From: Petrosia ficiformis
Taxonomy: Eukaryota > Porifera > Demospongiae > Haplosclerida > Petrosiidae
Length of the DNA stretch: 64,000 nucleotides
Assembly (NCBI GenBank): GCA_947044365.1
Contig: OX345650.1
Location: 1,624,673-1,688,672 of the forward strand
Reading direction: 5' to 3'
Positions 10,037 through 21,465 of this stretch are shown here, one piece after another. The position numbers and the translations under genes were made by a program. The notes under the pieces were generated by a model that saw only the letters and a program-made list of their open reading frames with translations, did not search any database and had not been told where the DNA came from. Each line of letters begins with the position of its first letter. The first letter of the stretch is position 1.

Positions 10037-10962
10037 CATTCAATACAGTACAGTACAGTACAGTACAATTACAGTACACTGAGGAGGTTATTTGTGGTAC
10101 TCATCACCTCAACATTTCTGTTATGTGGGTTATATACATGTAAATATGTACTAAGTACTGGTATGTATATCTAAACAGTACAGTAACTAACAGTACATTA
10201 CCTGTTTGGTAACACTATACAAGTACTATAGGGAAATGTGTCTAAACTGTATATGTATAGTATAGTACTGTATAATATGTATAGTACAGTATAATATGTA
10301 TAGTACTGTATAATATCTGGTTGGTAGTACTATATTAGCAGGGTGTGATTTAGGGTAGTACATGTAAGAAAGAAATCTTAAAAGTGGGAAAACATATCAA
10401 AATCACATGTCAGGCCGAACTTACAACAAACTACATAACTTTGAACACCTGTTTTCCTTGAATGCTGTGGCAGTGAATTAATATACCAGCAAAGAGCTTT
10501 TACTGGTGTGTCAACTCTTGATATGTTCAGTACCAAAAGGGGCTCATAATGCTATGAGTATAATCTACTGGAAAACTTGGAAATGCACATCATCAGGCCA
10601 CACCCACTTTGAATAGTTAATTAAATAATTATAATTATTAATGATAATTATTATAATCAAAAATATCAAGAGCAACAAAGAGAAATATTGATTATATTAA
10701 CAAAACATATACTTGTAATACATTAACAAATATCAGTGTGTAGTGTAATGGAAAACATAGTTACTATAGATTCGGAATTCTTTACTGATACATATATTTT
10801 GCTGCTATTTCCATCAACAAAAAATTACCATCTTTGAAATTGTTGTTTTACCATAAAAAATCCCAATCTATAGTATACACAGGTACTAGTGGTTAGTGTA
10901 TGTATAACTTGGTACATATTATAACAGATCTACATACTGATACACACATACATATGCATAAC
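10037..10962. other. TACAG remnant and transporter 3' flank, unit B
   Basis: Short TACAG tract, a CACTGAGGAGGTTATTTGTG block shared by all units, then the usual transporter 3' flank. No gene seen. Confidence 0.5.
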
Positions 10963-12590
10963 TTAATTCACATCTATAACAGTGTAAGTACTTTCAGAAT
11001 ACTGTTCTTCTTGTCTGTTCTCAAGGATATGATCATATGTTGCATTTACAACAGCATGAACTTCATAATCTTCATCCTTACGTCTTCTTTGATACCATCT
11101 AGCAACGAATATATATATAATCATTCCTATGATACATATACCAATCTGTATTAACAATACCCAGAAACTACAAGATACTCTACCAGGACCACCAATATTC
11201 CAAAAGATGAAGATACCTCCAATGGTCACATACAAAGTGTAGTAACTAAGTCATTCCACTCATATTTGCTGGAGTTTGACTGATTATGAATTCCAATACA
11301 TAGAGGAAGCTTAAAGCATCTGCAAGACCAGAGAATACTAAAGGAATGCTATAATATAAAAATGAGATTTTTACAAGATCATCTCTTGTTGATGGTAAGG
11401 ATGTAGCACATACAACATCTCCTGGTGTGACAAAATGTCCAACAAGATCAAGGACTATCATACTAAGTAGTGCTATTAATATTAAAATATAAGAGACACC
11501 TATGGCTCTCAATGCTTTTAGTATGAAGTATTCTATTTTGGGGAATAATGGAATAATAACTAGCTCAAAGAGTGGTACCAATAGGATGATTTGACTTCTG
11601 AATCCCAACCACAATGCAGATGATCCATGACCATTAAGAGCAGTTGTGGCTCCTTTAAATGTGTTAATGTATCTCATAACACCATGAGTAATCACATGAT
11701 AATAGGGAATGAAGAATCCAAATGTACTAAGTAACACTGCTACAATCCTCCAAAATGTTTTTACATTCTCTACATCCTCTTCTGAAAATGGACCACCATA
11801 TTTACTCTTCCCAAGATCCACTCGAGAGGGTATTTTATTCTCCCAGTATGTGAAAGCACTTCTATTCTGGGGACTAGGCATACTTTAACACATTATAAAC
11901 TATTTTGTATGGATTATTCTTCTGTGTACCAACCAGTTTGTAATAATTATAAAAACAAGCATGTAGGCATAGAGCTACCGATGTAAAGAGAAATATCATA
12001 ATTCCTGTAATTAGAACAAATTTTAAATCACTACCTCCCATACCAATTCCAATTGCTTCTCCTAAGAAGAGTCCCCATACAATCCAGTGTATAAAAGCCC
12101 TTGCATGTGTGTTTGGCTTATCCCTTAACTGATCCAGTCCATAAGCAGGTATGTTTGTAATGAGTCCTGCATATCCTATTATCACTAATAACAATGCCAC
12201 ACCTGATATTCCATACTTTGCTATATTAACAGGTAGTCCACATGTTCCATACTGAATACTATAACTAATACACTGTAGTAGAATACCACACCAACATGAC
12301 CATAAACTCAAATTAATAGCTCTTTCTCTACCAATTATAGTATCAGCTAACCATCCAATTAATGGAAAAAGTACTGCTAAGATAGTAAGCGCAGGCCCAT
12401 AAAATATATCTCCAATAGTAGCATCAATATCTGGTATAGCTTCAAAGCAGGATGACTTCTCAGGATTTGTTAACTGTGAAGATGTAATTTTAAAGCTAAT
12501 CACCAAACACAATCTTGCAACAATAGCAAAGAGAACCAGTAACCATGCTGGAAGGTTCATGTTACGATTCTTGAGCTCTTTGATATACAT
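10963..12590 (-). pseudogene. POT-like transporter copy P2, two frameshifts
   Basis: The whole transporter is present in three frames: TM1 to the start of the cytosolic loop (11882-12590), loop to TM10 (11246-11881) and TM11 to tail (10963-11235). An 11-bp deletion near 11875 removes the ALYHKSPE region and shifts the frame. A second, roughly 14-bp deletion near 11240 joins TM10 to TM11 out of frame and is identical to one in P1b. The MFS motif A, NIPAYGLDQL and the tail are otherwise well preserved, so inactivation is recent. Sequencing error cannot be excluded for one lesion, but both are multi-base and one is shared. Confidence 0.8.
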
Positions 12591-12608
12591 CTGTGAGTTA
12601 TTTTCCAA

Positions 12609-13433
12609 TGATTCTAAACAGATTGGTCTAACTGTAACTCAAGTATAGGTAAAATAAACTCTGCTGGAATGTACATGTAGGAGGACTGTTGATTCCATAT
12701 GCCAGTTATCACAGTATTGTGGGATTTGTTCCATTGAGTATAATGTCTATGTAAATTATTTTGAACATATTAGCAAATAGTTTAAACTATCTATAGTAAC
12801 AAGTGTGTGTTATACTAATGAACTATAACCTATTATGTATACACAGTGTCACATGATAATGTAGTATCTATAAGCACATATACTAACAACTATAATATAA
12901 ATAATCATTGTCACTGTTATAATGTGTAATACACATCATAATTATTTATATATATGTATAATATATTATATATCAGTGTATGGTAGTAATAATGCATATT
13001 TCTTGGTGTTAGGACAGTACAGTATAATACTGTAGAGTATAACAGTAAAGTGCAATACAGTATAGTACAGTCGAGTGCAGTACAGTATAGTACATAACAG
13101 TATAGTACAGTACAGTGCAAGCCTTGTACTGCACTCTACTAATTCGACTGTTTGCTCATGCACTAATTAACATGTAAAATAACACAAGGTCACTAAAGGG
13201 TGTGCCAGTTTGTAGTACATAATAACATGGACAAGATCTGGTCCTGGTTTGGAACTGGATCAGGATATTTGAAATTGAAATTTCCTTTTTACTGTGAAAA
13301 AACCCAATACATGTATATGGTTAGTATGGTATATTATATACACAGGTACGTGTGTATACTAGTGGCTAGTGCATATATTACTATAACTTTGTTACATATA
13401 ACATATCTATCTACACACATACATATACATAGC
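12609..13433. other. Transporter 5' flank and TACAG tract, unit B
   Basis: Carries the promoter-like block of the family on the minus strand (AGTTTAAACT near 12780, a TCACATGA box near 12849), an AT tract (12940-12975) and a TACAG/TAGAG tract (13010-13125). Beyond 13150 comes a block shared with units C and F (CACAAGGTCACTAAAGGGTG) and then the 3' flank of fragment P2b. No gene seen. Confidence 0.5.
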
Positions 13434-13593
13434 TTAAACAACATCTATTACAGTAACAGTACTTTCAGAATTTTGTTCTTGTCTATTCTCAAAGATATGA
13501 TCATAATTATGTAGCTTTTACAACAGCATGAACTTCATAATCTTCATCCTTACTTCTTCTTTGATACCATTTAGTAACAAATATATATATATA

Positions 13594-13628
<35 letters not shown>

Positions 13629-13650
13629 CATTCCTATGATACATATACCA
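13434..13650 (-). pseudogene. Transporter C-terminal fragment P2b
   Basis: Encodes only the cytosolic tail and part of TM12, with indels, and contains an (AT)n expansion at 13580-13625. It is truncated at the CTATAAATAG minisatellite, as in P1b, P3b and P10b, so a truncated second copy at this site belongs to the ancestral unit. Confidence 0.75.
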
Positions 13651-13720
13651 TTCACTACTATAATATTCACTGCAAAGTTACCATTCACTACTGCAAATAG
13701 AACCATTCATTACTATATAT
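13651..13720. repeat. Short CTATAAATAG-type minisatellite, unit B
   Basis: Two to three degenerate units (CCATTCACTACTATAATATT and variants) before UPF1 e4; the shortest version of this array in the window. Confidence 0.7.
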
Positions 13721-13788
13721 AATTGCACCTCAGCTAATGGTTTTTATTATCTGTAGTTATGATAATGCAGTGCTTTTTATTCCTATAA

Positions 13789-14670
13789 ACTCCAGGAGCA
13801 CCACCTTTGCTCAGAATCTCATTAACAGTCAGGCCAGTCAGGTACATACATGTATCTATATGATAGTATATGCATGTGATGTGAAGAGTTTTTTCCAACC
13901 CTTCAGAACCAAATGAGGCTGATAGGCAAAATCATACATGTGTTAGATAGCATAATTGATATAAAATTATTTAATTTCTCATTTTTAATGTCAGATAGAC
14001 ACACCCTGCTATATGTACACCATTTGGCCTGAATTACTTAAAATATGGTAGTTTAGTTTTGAATACTGGTATGCTATATCCACTAAATTATCAGTACTAT
14101 TAGGCTGAGAGGGTGATAACAATATGCATCTCTCCATTACAGCTACTATATCACTCTCACTTACTTCACTGCATGCAGTTATATAAATTATTGTTTATAT
14201 TGTATGTACAGGATAACTCTCACCAGCCCAGTCAACCATTGACTCAAAATCCTTTATCTATGAGTCAACCATCACAACCTTTGTCACAGTCTGAACTATC
14301 TCAAGTGAGTGATACACAATATCAAAAACAAAATATTATTACCATTTTATTAATATAACATGCATATAATATATTACCTTTCATAAACATTATTGGGGCT
14401 GTTTGTTAGGAGGAGAAACAATGGCAACTATAAGTCTATAATTTCAGTTTGTGTTCTGTTTGTACTTATTTGAAGTAACTATTACCTCACATTAAGAATA
14501 CATAATCATAATCATAATACTTATACTTAATGCAATGTCACACAACTGTAATACGTAATACTTTCGAGAATCATTTCTCATATCACTGCTTTCTTTTCAT
14601 TAGGATTTTTATGTGGATGAATTTCGTTCACAAACTGACACTATTTCTAAACACTTGTTCTGCTATCTGT
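13789..14670 (+). pseudogene. UPF1: UPF1 exons e4-e6, unit B (e4 and e6 broken)
   Basis: e4 13789-13841 has lost its acceptor (TATAAA where others have TATAGG) and 10 nt of coding sequence. e5 14212-14304 is intact with SQ/TQ repeats. e6 begins at 14604 (DFYVDEFRSQTDT) but after 14643 it is fused by a deletion to spacer sequence and stops at 14670 after ISKHLFCYL, so the conserved UPF1 terminus, its stop and the 3' UTR with AATAAA are gone. Confidence 0.85.
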
Positions 14671-15035
14671 AGCAGATTGCTATATCTGGAATGCCCACAA
14701 TGGAAGAAAGATCTATTACCATCCCACTATATGATTTGGTGGTGCAATAATTATATACCTATTTTCTGTATATAGCTGCAATGACTAATGAGTGAATCAG
14801 AGCATATATAGTAGAGCAGGTATACTTCTACTCTACTATCAACAGTAATAATTTATTCTTGGTCTACTAATTTAATTACTAGCTGATGTGGGAGGGGTTG
14901 GCACACTCATAAATAAACATGTTAAGGCACAAGATATGGACAGAGCAACAGGAATAAGAAACAGTAGACTTATTTTGTCCAGGGTTAGTATGTCATATAG
15001 CTCACTTGATGTATGTGCTATATTTATATATTCAG
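14671..15035. other. Spacer before the Efg1-like exon, unit B
   Basis: The usual block (GCTGATGTGGGAGGGGTTGG, then AGTATGTCATATAGCTCACT) lying directly upstream of exon x1. No gene seen. Confidence 0.45.
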
Positions 15036-15240
15036 GATGACTTGAAACAAAAAAGCTCGTCAAACAAAAAAGAGAGTTCTGGACTTGTACTTGATGAAAA
15101 TAAAGAAAGAGACAAAAGTAATAAAGATAAGAAGATGAATAAGAGATATAAGATGGAATTCTTTGGTAATGAATAGATTATTGTCTGTCTACATTTATAA
15201 ATGACATTTCTTAGAAAAAAGAAAAGTTAATTTAATAATC
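15036..15240 (+). pseudogene. EFG1: Efg1-like exons, unit B (broken)
   Basis: x1 15036-15165 keeps the RVLDL and NKRYKM parts but the start is rearranged (GATGACTTGAAACAAAAAAG) and AAGATGGAATTC lacks 4 nt, shifting the frame. x2 at about 15215 breaks off after AAAAAAGAAAAGTTAATTTA, joining sequence that in unit F follows the UPF1 helicase exon. Confidence 0.55.
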
Positions 15241-15374
15241 TTGTGATACTTTGCGAGTGGGTAGGAAATTCCAGCCCCTACCCCTTTGTATGAAACTCTG
15301 ACGTTTTTTTGTCTCTATCTATTTGTCTCTGTCTGTGTTCTCTGTTTCCCTGTTTTTCCTCTCTCTCTGCTTAG

Positions 15375-15676
15375 AATGAGTTATGGCATCGACTGATCAA
15401 GGAATACCAAGAACAGGGTTTGTTAGTTGAAGGACCTCTCAATAATCTTCGTAAGAATAAATGCATCTTAGTAAACCTGTGAAAATGAGGAATAGGAATA
15501 ATCCAGTGAGTTCACACTTTATATTCATTTATAATATCACATGATTGTCACATGATCATTACACAGAGTGCTCTTTCATGTTGTGCTATTCTTAGTGCCA
15601 AAGATGCTCTTCTTTCCCCATCATCCACTTCATCCTCAACATCTTCAGTACAAGAATCAAATGCATGATAATCAAT
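15375..15676 (+). pseudogene. UPF1: UPF1 exons e1-e2, unit C (both frameshifted)
   Basis: e1 15375-15505 keeps NELWHRLIKEYQEQGLLVEG but loses one G in AAGAATGAAATGC, shifting the frame. e2 15567-15676 has several small deletions and AGTGCTC in place of GGTGCTC. e3 is absent; e2 is followed by the TACAG repeat. The T/C-rich tract at 15310-15374 (TGTCTCTGTCTG) is the polypyrimidine stretch that precedes e1 in every unit. Confidence 0.8.
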
Positions 15677-15724
15677 GTGAGTTTATAATAGGTCCAAATT
15701 ACTATTGTACAAGAACTGAATCAT

Positions 15725-15985
15725 CTAAACAGTACAGTACATTATAATACAGTACAGTACAGTACAGTATAGTACAGTACAGAGTAAAGTTCGATATAGT
15801 ACAGTATAGTAAAACCCCTCTTGCAGACATTTACTATATAATGGACAGCTGCCATAGTCCCGATTGGCCTGTCATTGAACTCAATACTGTTGCAACCCCT
15901 CTCATACAGTACATTGCAATACAGTGCAGTACAGTATAATACATTACATTACAGTGTAGTACAATACAGTACAGTACACTGAGGA
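15725..15985. repeat. TACAG repeat with MITE relic, unit C
   Basis: Two TACAG tracts around the relic AAACCCCTCTTGCAGACATT (about 15811-15895). Confidence 0.8.
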
Positions 15986-16680
15986 GGTTATCTGTGGTAC
16001 TCATCACCTCAACATTTCTGTTATGTGGGTTATATACATGTAAATAGTACTGGTATGTATATCTAAACAGTACAGTAACTAACATTATATATACCTGTTT
16101 GGTAACACTATACAAGTACTATAGGGAAATGTGTCTAAACTGTACATGTATAGTACAGTATAATATGTATAGTACTGTATAATATCTGGTTGGTAGTACT
16201 ATATAAGCAGGGTTTGATTTAGGGTAGTACATGTAAGAAAGAAATCTTAAAAGTGGGAAAACATCAAAATCACAAGTCAGGCCGAACTTACAACAAACTA
16301 CTTAACTTTGAACACCTGTTTTCCTTGAATGCTGTGGCAGTGAATTAATGCACCAGCAAAGAGCTTTTACTGGTGTATCAACTCTTGATATGTTCAGTAC
16401 TAAGAGAAATTGATATTGCTATGGCTACTGGAAAACTTGGAAATGCACATTGTCAGTCCACACCCACTTTGACTAGTTAATTATTTAATTGATAATTATT
16501 ATAATCAAAAATATATTAAGAGCAACAAAAAGAAATATCACATATATTAACAAAACATATACTTGTAATACATTAACAAATATGTTACATGTATGTATAT
16601 ACACAGGTACTAGTGGCTATAACTTGGTGCATATTACAAATACAGATTTACATACTGATACACACATACATATGCATAAC
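15986..16680. other. Transporter 3' flank, unit C
   Basis: Shared block from CATCACCTCAACATTTCTGT to the CACATACATATGCATAACTT before the P3 stop. Shorter than in other units because the TGTAGTGTAATGGAA segment is deleted. No gene seen. Confidence 0.45.
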
Positions 16681-18264
16681 TTAAACAACTGAAAGTACTT
16701 CTAAACTACTTTCAGAATATTGTTCTTCTTGTCTATTCTCGAAGATGTGATCATATGTCGCTTTTACAACAGCATGAACTTCATAATCTTCATCCTTACG
16801 TCTTCTTCGATACCATCTAGCAACGAATATATATATAATCATTCCTATGATACATATAACAAATTGTGATAACAATACCCAGAAACTATAAGATATAGGA
16901 CCACCAGTAGTCTTAATGAAGAAGATACCTCCCATGTTTAGATACAAAGTCACAATGAACCAAAGTGTACCTACAATCATTCCACTCATATTTGCTGGAG
17001 CTTGACTAATTATGAATTCCAATATATAGAGTTGGCTTAAGGCAGCTGCAAGACCAGAGAATACTAAAGGAATGCTATAATATAAAAATGAATCATCTCC
17101 TGGTGTAGCAAAATATCCAACAAGTTCAAGGACTATCATACAAAGTAGTGCCATCAATATTAAAATGTAAGAGACACCTATGGCTCTCAATGCTTTTAGT
17201 ATGAAGTATTCTATTTTAGGGAATAATGGAATAATAACTAGCTCAAAGAGTGGTACCAATAGGATGATTTGATTGTCCAATCCCAACCACAATGCAAATG
17301 ATCCCTGACCATTAAGAGCAGTTGTGGCTCCTTTAAATGTGTTGATGTATCTCACAATGCCGTCAGTAATCACATGATAATAGGGAATGAAGAATCCAAA
17401 TGTACTAAGTATCACTGCTACAATCCTCCAAAACGTTTTTACATTCTCTACATCCTCTTCTGAAAATGGACCACCATATTTACTCTTCCCAAGATCTACT
17501 CGAGAGGGTATTTCATTCTCCCAGTAGGTCAAAGCACTTCTATTCTCAGGACTCTTGTGATACAAGGCATACTTTAACACATTATAAACTATTTTGTATG
17601 GATTATTCTTCTGTGTACCAACCAGTTTATAATAATTATAAAAACAGGCATGTAGGCAGAGAGCTACCGATATGAAGAGAAAAGTCATAATTCCTATAAC
17701 AAATTCCGAATCATTACTACTTTTTGTACTAAGTCCAATTGCGTCTCCAAAGAAGAATCCCCATACAATCCAGTGTATAAAAGCCCTTGCATGTGTGTTC
17801 GGCTTATCCCTTAACTGATCCAGTCCATAAGCAGGTATGTTTGTAATGAATCCTACAATTCCTATTGTCAATAATAACAATGCCACACCTGATATTCCAT
17901 ACTTTGCTATATTAACAGGTAGTCCACATGTTCCATACTGAATACTATAACTAATACACTGTAGTAGAATACCACACCAACATGACCATAAACTCAAATT
18001 AATAGCTGTTTCTCTACCAATTATAGTATCAGCTAACCATCCAATTAATGGAAAAAGCACTGCTAAGATAGTAAGCGCGGGCCCATAAAATGTATCTTCA
18101 ATAGTAGCATCAGTTATAGCTTGAAAGCAGTTGTCAGGATTTGTTAAGAGTGAAGATGTAATGTTAAAGCTAATCACCAAACACAATCCTGCAACAATAG
18201 CAAATAGAACAAGTAACCATGCTGGAAAGTTCATTTTACGACTCTTGAGCTCTTTGATATACAT
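16681..18264 (-). CDS. POT-like MFS transporter, copy P3
   Basis: Open frame of about 527 codons from the ATG (533 from the upstream TTG). It has the MFS motif A in the form GWLADTIIGRETAI, the PTR2-like NIPAYGLDQL, the invariant cytosolic loop and EFIISQAPANMSG. It is shorter than sisters because the loop between TM9 and TM10 is reduced to ATPGDDSFLYY (about 17 codons lost in frame) and the TM1-TM2 loop lacks several residues, including the EKSS of others. TM5 reads GFFFGDAIGLSTKSS, different from every other copy. The tail ends SSLEVLSVV instead of the common YTVIDVN. Likely functional on sequence grounds; substrate unknown. Confidence 0.8.
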   Translation of the reverse strand: MYIKELKSRKMNFPAWLLVLFAIVAGLCLVISFNITSSLLTNPDNCFQAITDATIEDTFYGPALTILAVLFPLIGWLADTIIGRETAINLSLWSCWCGILLQCISYSIQYGTCGLPVNIAKYGISGVALLLLTIGIVGFITNIPAYGLDQLRDKPNTHARAFIHWIVWGFFFGDAIGLSTKSSNDSEFVIGIMTFLFISVALCLHACFYNYYKLVGTQKNNPYKIVYNVLKYALYHKSPENRSALTYWENEIPSRVDLGKSKYGGPFSEEDVENVKTFWRIVAVILSTFGFFIPYYHVITDGIVRYINTFKGATTALNGQGSFALWLGLDNQIILLVPLFELVIIPLFPKIEYFILKALRAIGVSYILILMALLCMIVLELVGYFATPGDDSFLYYSIPLVFSGLAAALSQLYILEFIISQAPANMSGMIVGTLWFIVTLYLNMGGIFFIKTTGGPISYSFWVLLSQFVICIIGMIIYIFVARWYRRRRKDEDYEVHAVVKATYDHIFENRQEEQYSESSLEVLSVV

Positions 18265-18459
18265 CTGTGAGTTATTCTCCAATGATTCTAAACAAATTAG
18301 TCTTCAATAACTGGCTGTAACTCAAGTATAGGTAAAGTAAACTCTGCTGGAATATACATGTAGGAGGACTCTGATACCATATGTAGTTATCACAATTGTA
18401 TTGTGGGACTTGCTCCATTTACTATTAATGTCTATATATGTATGTTATTGTGAACATAT

Positions 18460-18560
18460 TAGTTTCAGTATGCAAATAGTTTAAACTATCTATAGTAACA
18501 AGTGTGTGTTATACTAATGAACTATAGCCTATTATATATACACAATGTCACATGATAGTG
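18460..18560 (-). promoter_or_regulatory. Putative transporter promoter module, P3
   Basis: Within 200-290 bp upstream of the P3 ATG lie ATGCAAAT (18470-18477, a perfect POU octamer), the palindrome AGTTTAAACT (18478-18487), a TATATATA run (18533-18540) and TCACATGA (18548-18555, an E/M-box). The same order and spacing recur upstream of P2, P4, P7, P10 and P11 with minor changes. Family-wide conservation is visible; factor binding is inferred from consensus words only. Confidence 0.4.
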
Positions 18561-18639
18561 TAGTATCTATATGTACATATACTAACAACTATGTATAAAT
18601 ATTCATTGTCATTGTTATAATGTGTAATATATATTACAA

Positions 18640-18641
18640 TT

Positions 18642-18702
<61 letters not shown>

Positions 18703-18706
18703 ATTA
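18640..18706. repeat. (AT)n microsatellite
   Basis: Nearly uninterrupted ATAT run upstream of P3. Confidence 0.9.
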
Positions 18707-18763
18707 TATATCAGTGTATGGTAGCAATAATCCTGCATAAGCATATTTCCTGTGTTAGGACAG

Positions 18764-19155
18764 TACAGTATAATACTGTATAGAGTACATTACAGTATAG
18801 TGCAGTGTACCAGTAATGTGCAATATAGTAAAGTACAGTACAGTATAGTACAGTAGAGTGCAGTACAGAGTGCAGTACAGTATAGTACAGTAGAGTGCAG
18901 TACAGTATAGTACAGTATAGTGCAGTACAGTATAGTACAGTAGAGTGCAGTACAGTATAGTACAGTAGAGTGCAGTACAGTATAGTACAGTAGAGTGCAG
19001 TACAGTAGAGTGCAGTACAGTATAGTACAGTAGAGTGCAGTACAGTATAGTACAGTATAGTGCAGTACAGTATAGTACAGTAGAGTGCAGTACAGTATAG
19101 TACAGTAGAGTGCAGTACAGTATAGTACGTAACAGTAGAGTGCAGTACAGTGCTA
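18764..19155. repeat. Higher-order TACAG array, 25-bp unit
   Basis: The pentanucleotide repeat has reorganised into tandem 25-bp units combining TACAG, TATAG and the variant TAGAGTGCAG, with about a dozen near-identical copies. Two overlapping 147-152 codon open frames on the minus strand are artefacts of a stop-poor repeat whose unit is a multiple of five. Confidence 0.85.
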
Positions 19156-19444
19156 GCCTCATATCGCACTCTACTGATTTGACTGTTTGCTCATGCACTA
19201 CTTAACAAGCAAAATAACACGAGGTCACTAAAGGGTGTGTCAGTTTGTAGTACATAATAACATGGACAAGATCTAGTTCTGGTTTTGAACTAGATCAGGA
19301 TATTTAAAAATTAAAATTGAAATTACTTTTTACTGTAAAAAAACTCAATATATGGTTAGTATGGTATGTTATAAACACTTGTACATGTGTATACTAGTGG
19401 CTAGTGCATATATTACTGTATCTACACACATACATATACATAGC

Positions 19445-19902
19445 TTAAACAATATCTATAACAGTTAAAGTACTTTCAGGATATTGTTCTTCTTGTCTAA
19501 TCTCAAAGATATGATCATATGTAGCTTTTACAACAGCAAGAACTTCATGATCTTCATCCTTACGTCTTCTTTGATACCATCTAGCAACGAATATATATAT
19601 AATCATTCCTATAATACATATACCAATCCGTATTAACAATACCCAGAAACTACAAGATAATGACCACTAAGTCTTCCAAAATATGAAGATATCTCCAGTG
19701 GTCACATACAAAGCATGAATGAACCAAAGTTTACCTACAATCATTCCACTCATGTTTGCTGGAGCTTGACTGATTATGAATTCCAATATATAGAGGTTGA
19801 TTAGGGCATGTGCAAGACCAGAGAATAGTAAAGAAATGTTATAATATAAAAATGAGATTTGTACAAGATCATCTCTTGTTGATAGTAAGGATGTAGCACA
19901 TG
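19445..19902 (-). pseudogene. Transporter C-terminal fragment P3b
   Basis: Tail (DEDHEVLAVVKATYDHIFE) and TM12 are open for 64 codons. Further upstream TM10-11 can be followed with frameshifts to a point matching ATGTAGCACAT, then the homology stops at GGTTGAGCTTTAAATC, the same sequence that follows P1b. Defective by truncation. Confidence 0.8.
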
Positions 19903-19964
19903 GTTGAGCTTTAAATCACGTATCCCCATACAACCCTCTGTACAAAAACTTTTGTATGTTTGTT

Positions 19965-20090
19965 TGATACCATTCACTGCGAAATCATTTACTACTAAAA
20001 ATAGATACCATTCACTACTATTAATAGAACCATTCACTGCAAAAATACCATTCGCTACTATAAATAGAACCATTTACTACTATAAATAGC
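19965..20090. repeat. CTATAAATAG-type minisatellite, unit C
   Basis: About four degenerate units (ACCATTCACTACTATTAATA and variants) between P3b and UPF1 e4. Confidence 0.75.
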
Positions 20091-20249
20091 AAATTGCACC
20101 TCTCCATTACAGCTAATTTTTTGTATTGTCTGCAGTTATGACAATGCAATGCTTTTATTTCTGTAGGCTCCAGGAGCACCATGACCAAGTTCCTTTGCTC
20201 AGAATCTTATTAACAGTCAGGCCAGTCAGGTACATACATGTATCTATAT

Positions 20250-21465
20250 GTATTTATTATATACACTATTTGAATTGACTAATCAGATTGCACGATTCCA
20301 GGTTGCTAAATATTTACTTATTAACTCCCCGGGCTTACTTATTAACTCCCCTGGTTCACTTATTAACCCATGATTTATTAAGAATAAACAATGAATATAG
20401 CATGAAGGATGAACAGTCTAACTGTTCAATAATGAAAATTGAAGGTCATCTTACTGAGGGCGGAGCCCAAAGTAATTTAATGTTTCCAATGTAGTTCTAT
20501 TGCGCGTGTAAACCAAGAATACAGTATCTAAGCAATTAGATTATAGCTATTATTTTGTTGGATAGAAGACATAACAAGAAAGCCATGTGATACTCTTCTT
20601 TAGCTACGGAAAGATAGCAAGGTGATCGATAGCGTGAGTGTTTTGCTCTCGAGGGCAACGCCCACATTTCAATTTTGTCAGCTTTGTAACTTTTGGATTT
20701 CAAAAAGCTGAAGATTTTAGCTTACATAGTTGGACAGAAGACCTTTTAAGATGGCCGTGGATACTCAGACTTCAGAAATTCAGAGTTGCATTTGAGTGAA
20801 TTGAGGCGAGTGTTTAGTTCTTTTATATTTCGACGCGACGTTGCTAGGCGCTGTTTTACTGGCAATTTGATTTACTGGAATAATGATTCGTCTGATTTAA
20901 GCATAATTTTTGGTTGCCAAGAGATGAGGTAAACGAACACGGGGAAGCCTCAACCAGTCTGGTAGTTGCATTTTATATAATAAATACCTTAGATACCGTT
21001 TTCGCAGTTAATACGTGTGTTAATAATCCCTCGAAAGCCCATAGCAACCTTGCGCTATGCGCTCGGTTGCTATATGGCTTCCTCGGGATTATAAACACAC
21101 GTATGAACCGTGAAAACGGTATATAACCTATATATATATTTATAATAGGATATAGCCCTGGTTGGAGGCGGTTATGGGCATATAACACTCGCGAGATAAT
21201 TGGTCGAGGACATAGCCCGAGACAATTATCTCAAGGGTGTTACATGCCCATAACTGCCTCCAAGCAGGGCTATATGTATTTTATACCATGGTAACACAAA
21301 AGTATGCACATTTGACATCACTCAAGTAGAAACCATATGACTATACCAATTAGCGTTTACTGTAAAAACTGTGAAAATACAATTAGATGATTTAGTGGCT
21401 AGACATTAAATCTCCCAGCATGTTGTTGGCATATATCTCCTGCGATAAATCAAATAAGATGTACA
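20250..21465. mobile_element. Insertion with two adjacent large hairpins, unit C
   Basis: A 1.2-kb stretch found only in unit C interrupts the e4-e5 intron, of higher GC than its surroundings. Hairpin 1 (20993-21122) has arms of about 57 nt, starting ATACCGTTTTC and ending GAAAACGGTAT. Hairpin 2 (21149-21275) has arms of about 55 nt containing ATATAGCCCTG / CAGGGCTATAT and GTTATGGGCAT / ATGCCCATAAC. Before them lies a short tandem repeat (TTACTTATTAACTCCCC, three copies, 20320-20375). No protein frame is recognisable. It looks like one or two nested MITE-type elements; terminal repeats of the whole insertion are not evident. Confidence 0.6.

Noticed and set aside
17466..17675. Plus-strand frames of 60-80 codons antisense to the transporters (also 33068-33277, 39237-39479, 50141-50383, and 84-codon frames over the 3' ends)
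   Set aside because: Exact antisense shadows of conserved transporter codons; similarity among copies follows from the coding strand.
18711..19198. Two overlapping 147-152 codon open frames (poly LYCT/VLHST) on the minus strand
   Set aside because: They run through a tandem repeat whose 5-bp periodicity avoids stops; both frames are open together and the peptide is pure repeat.
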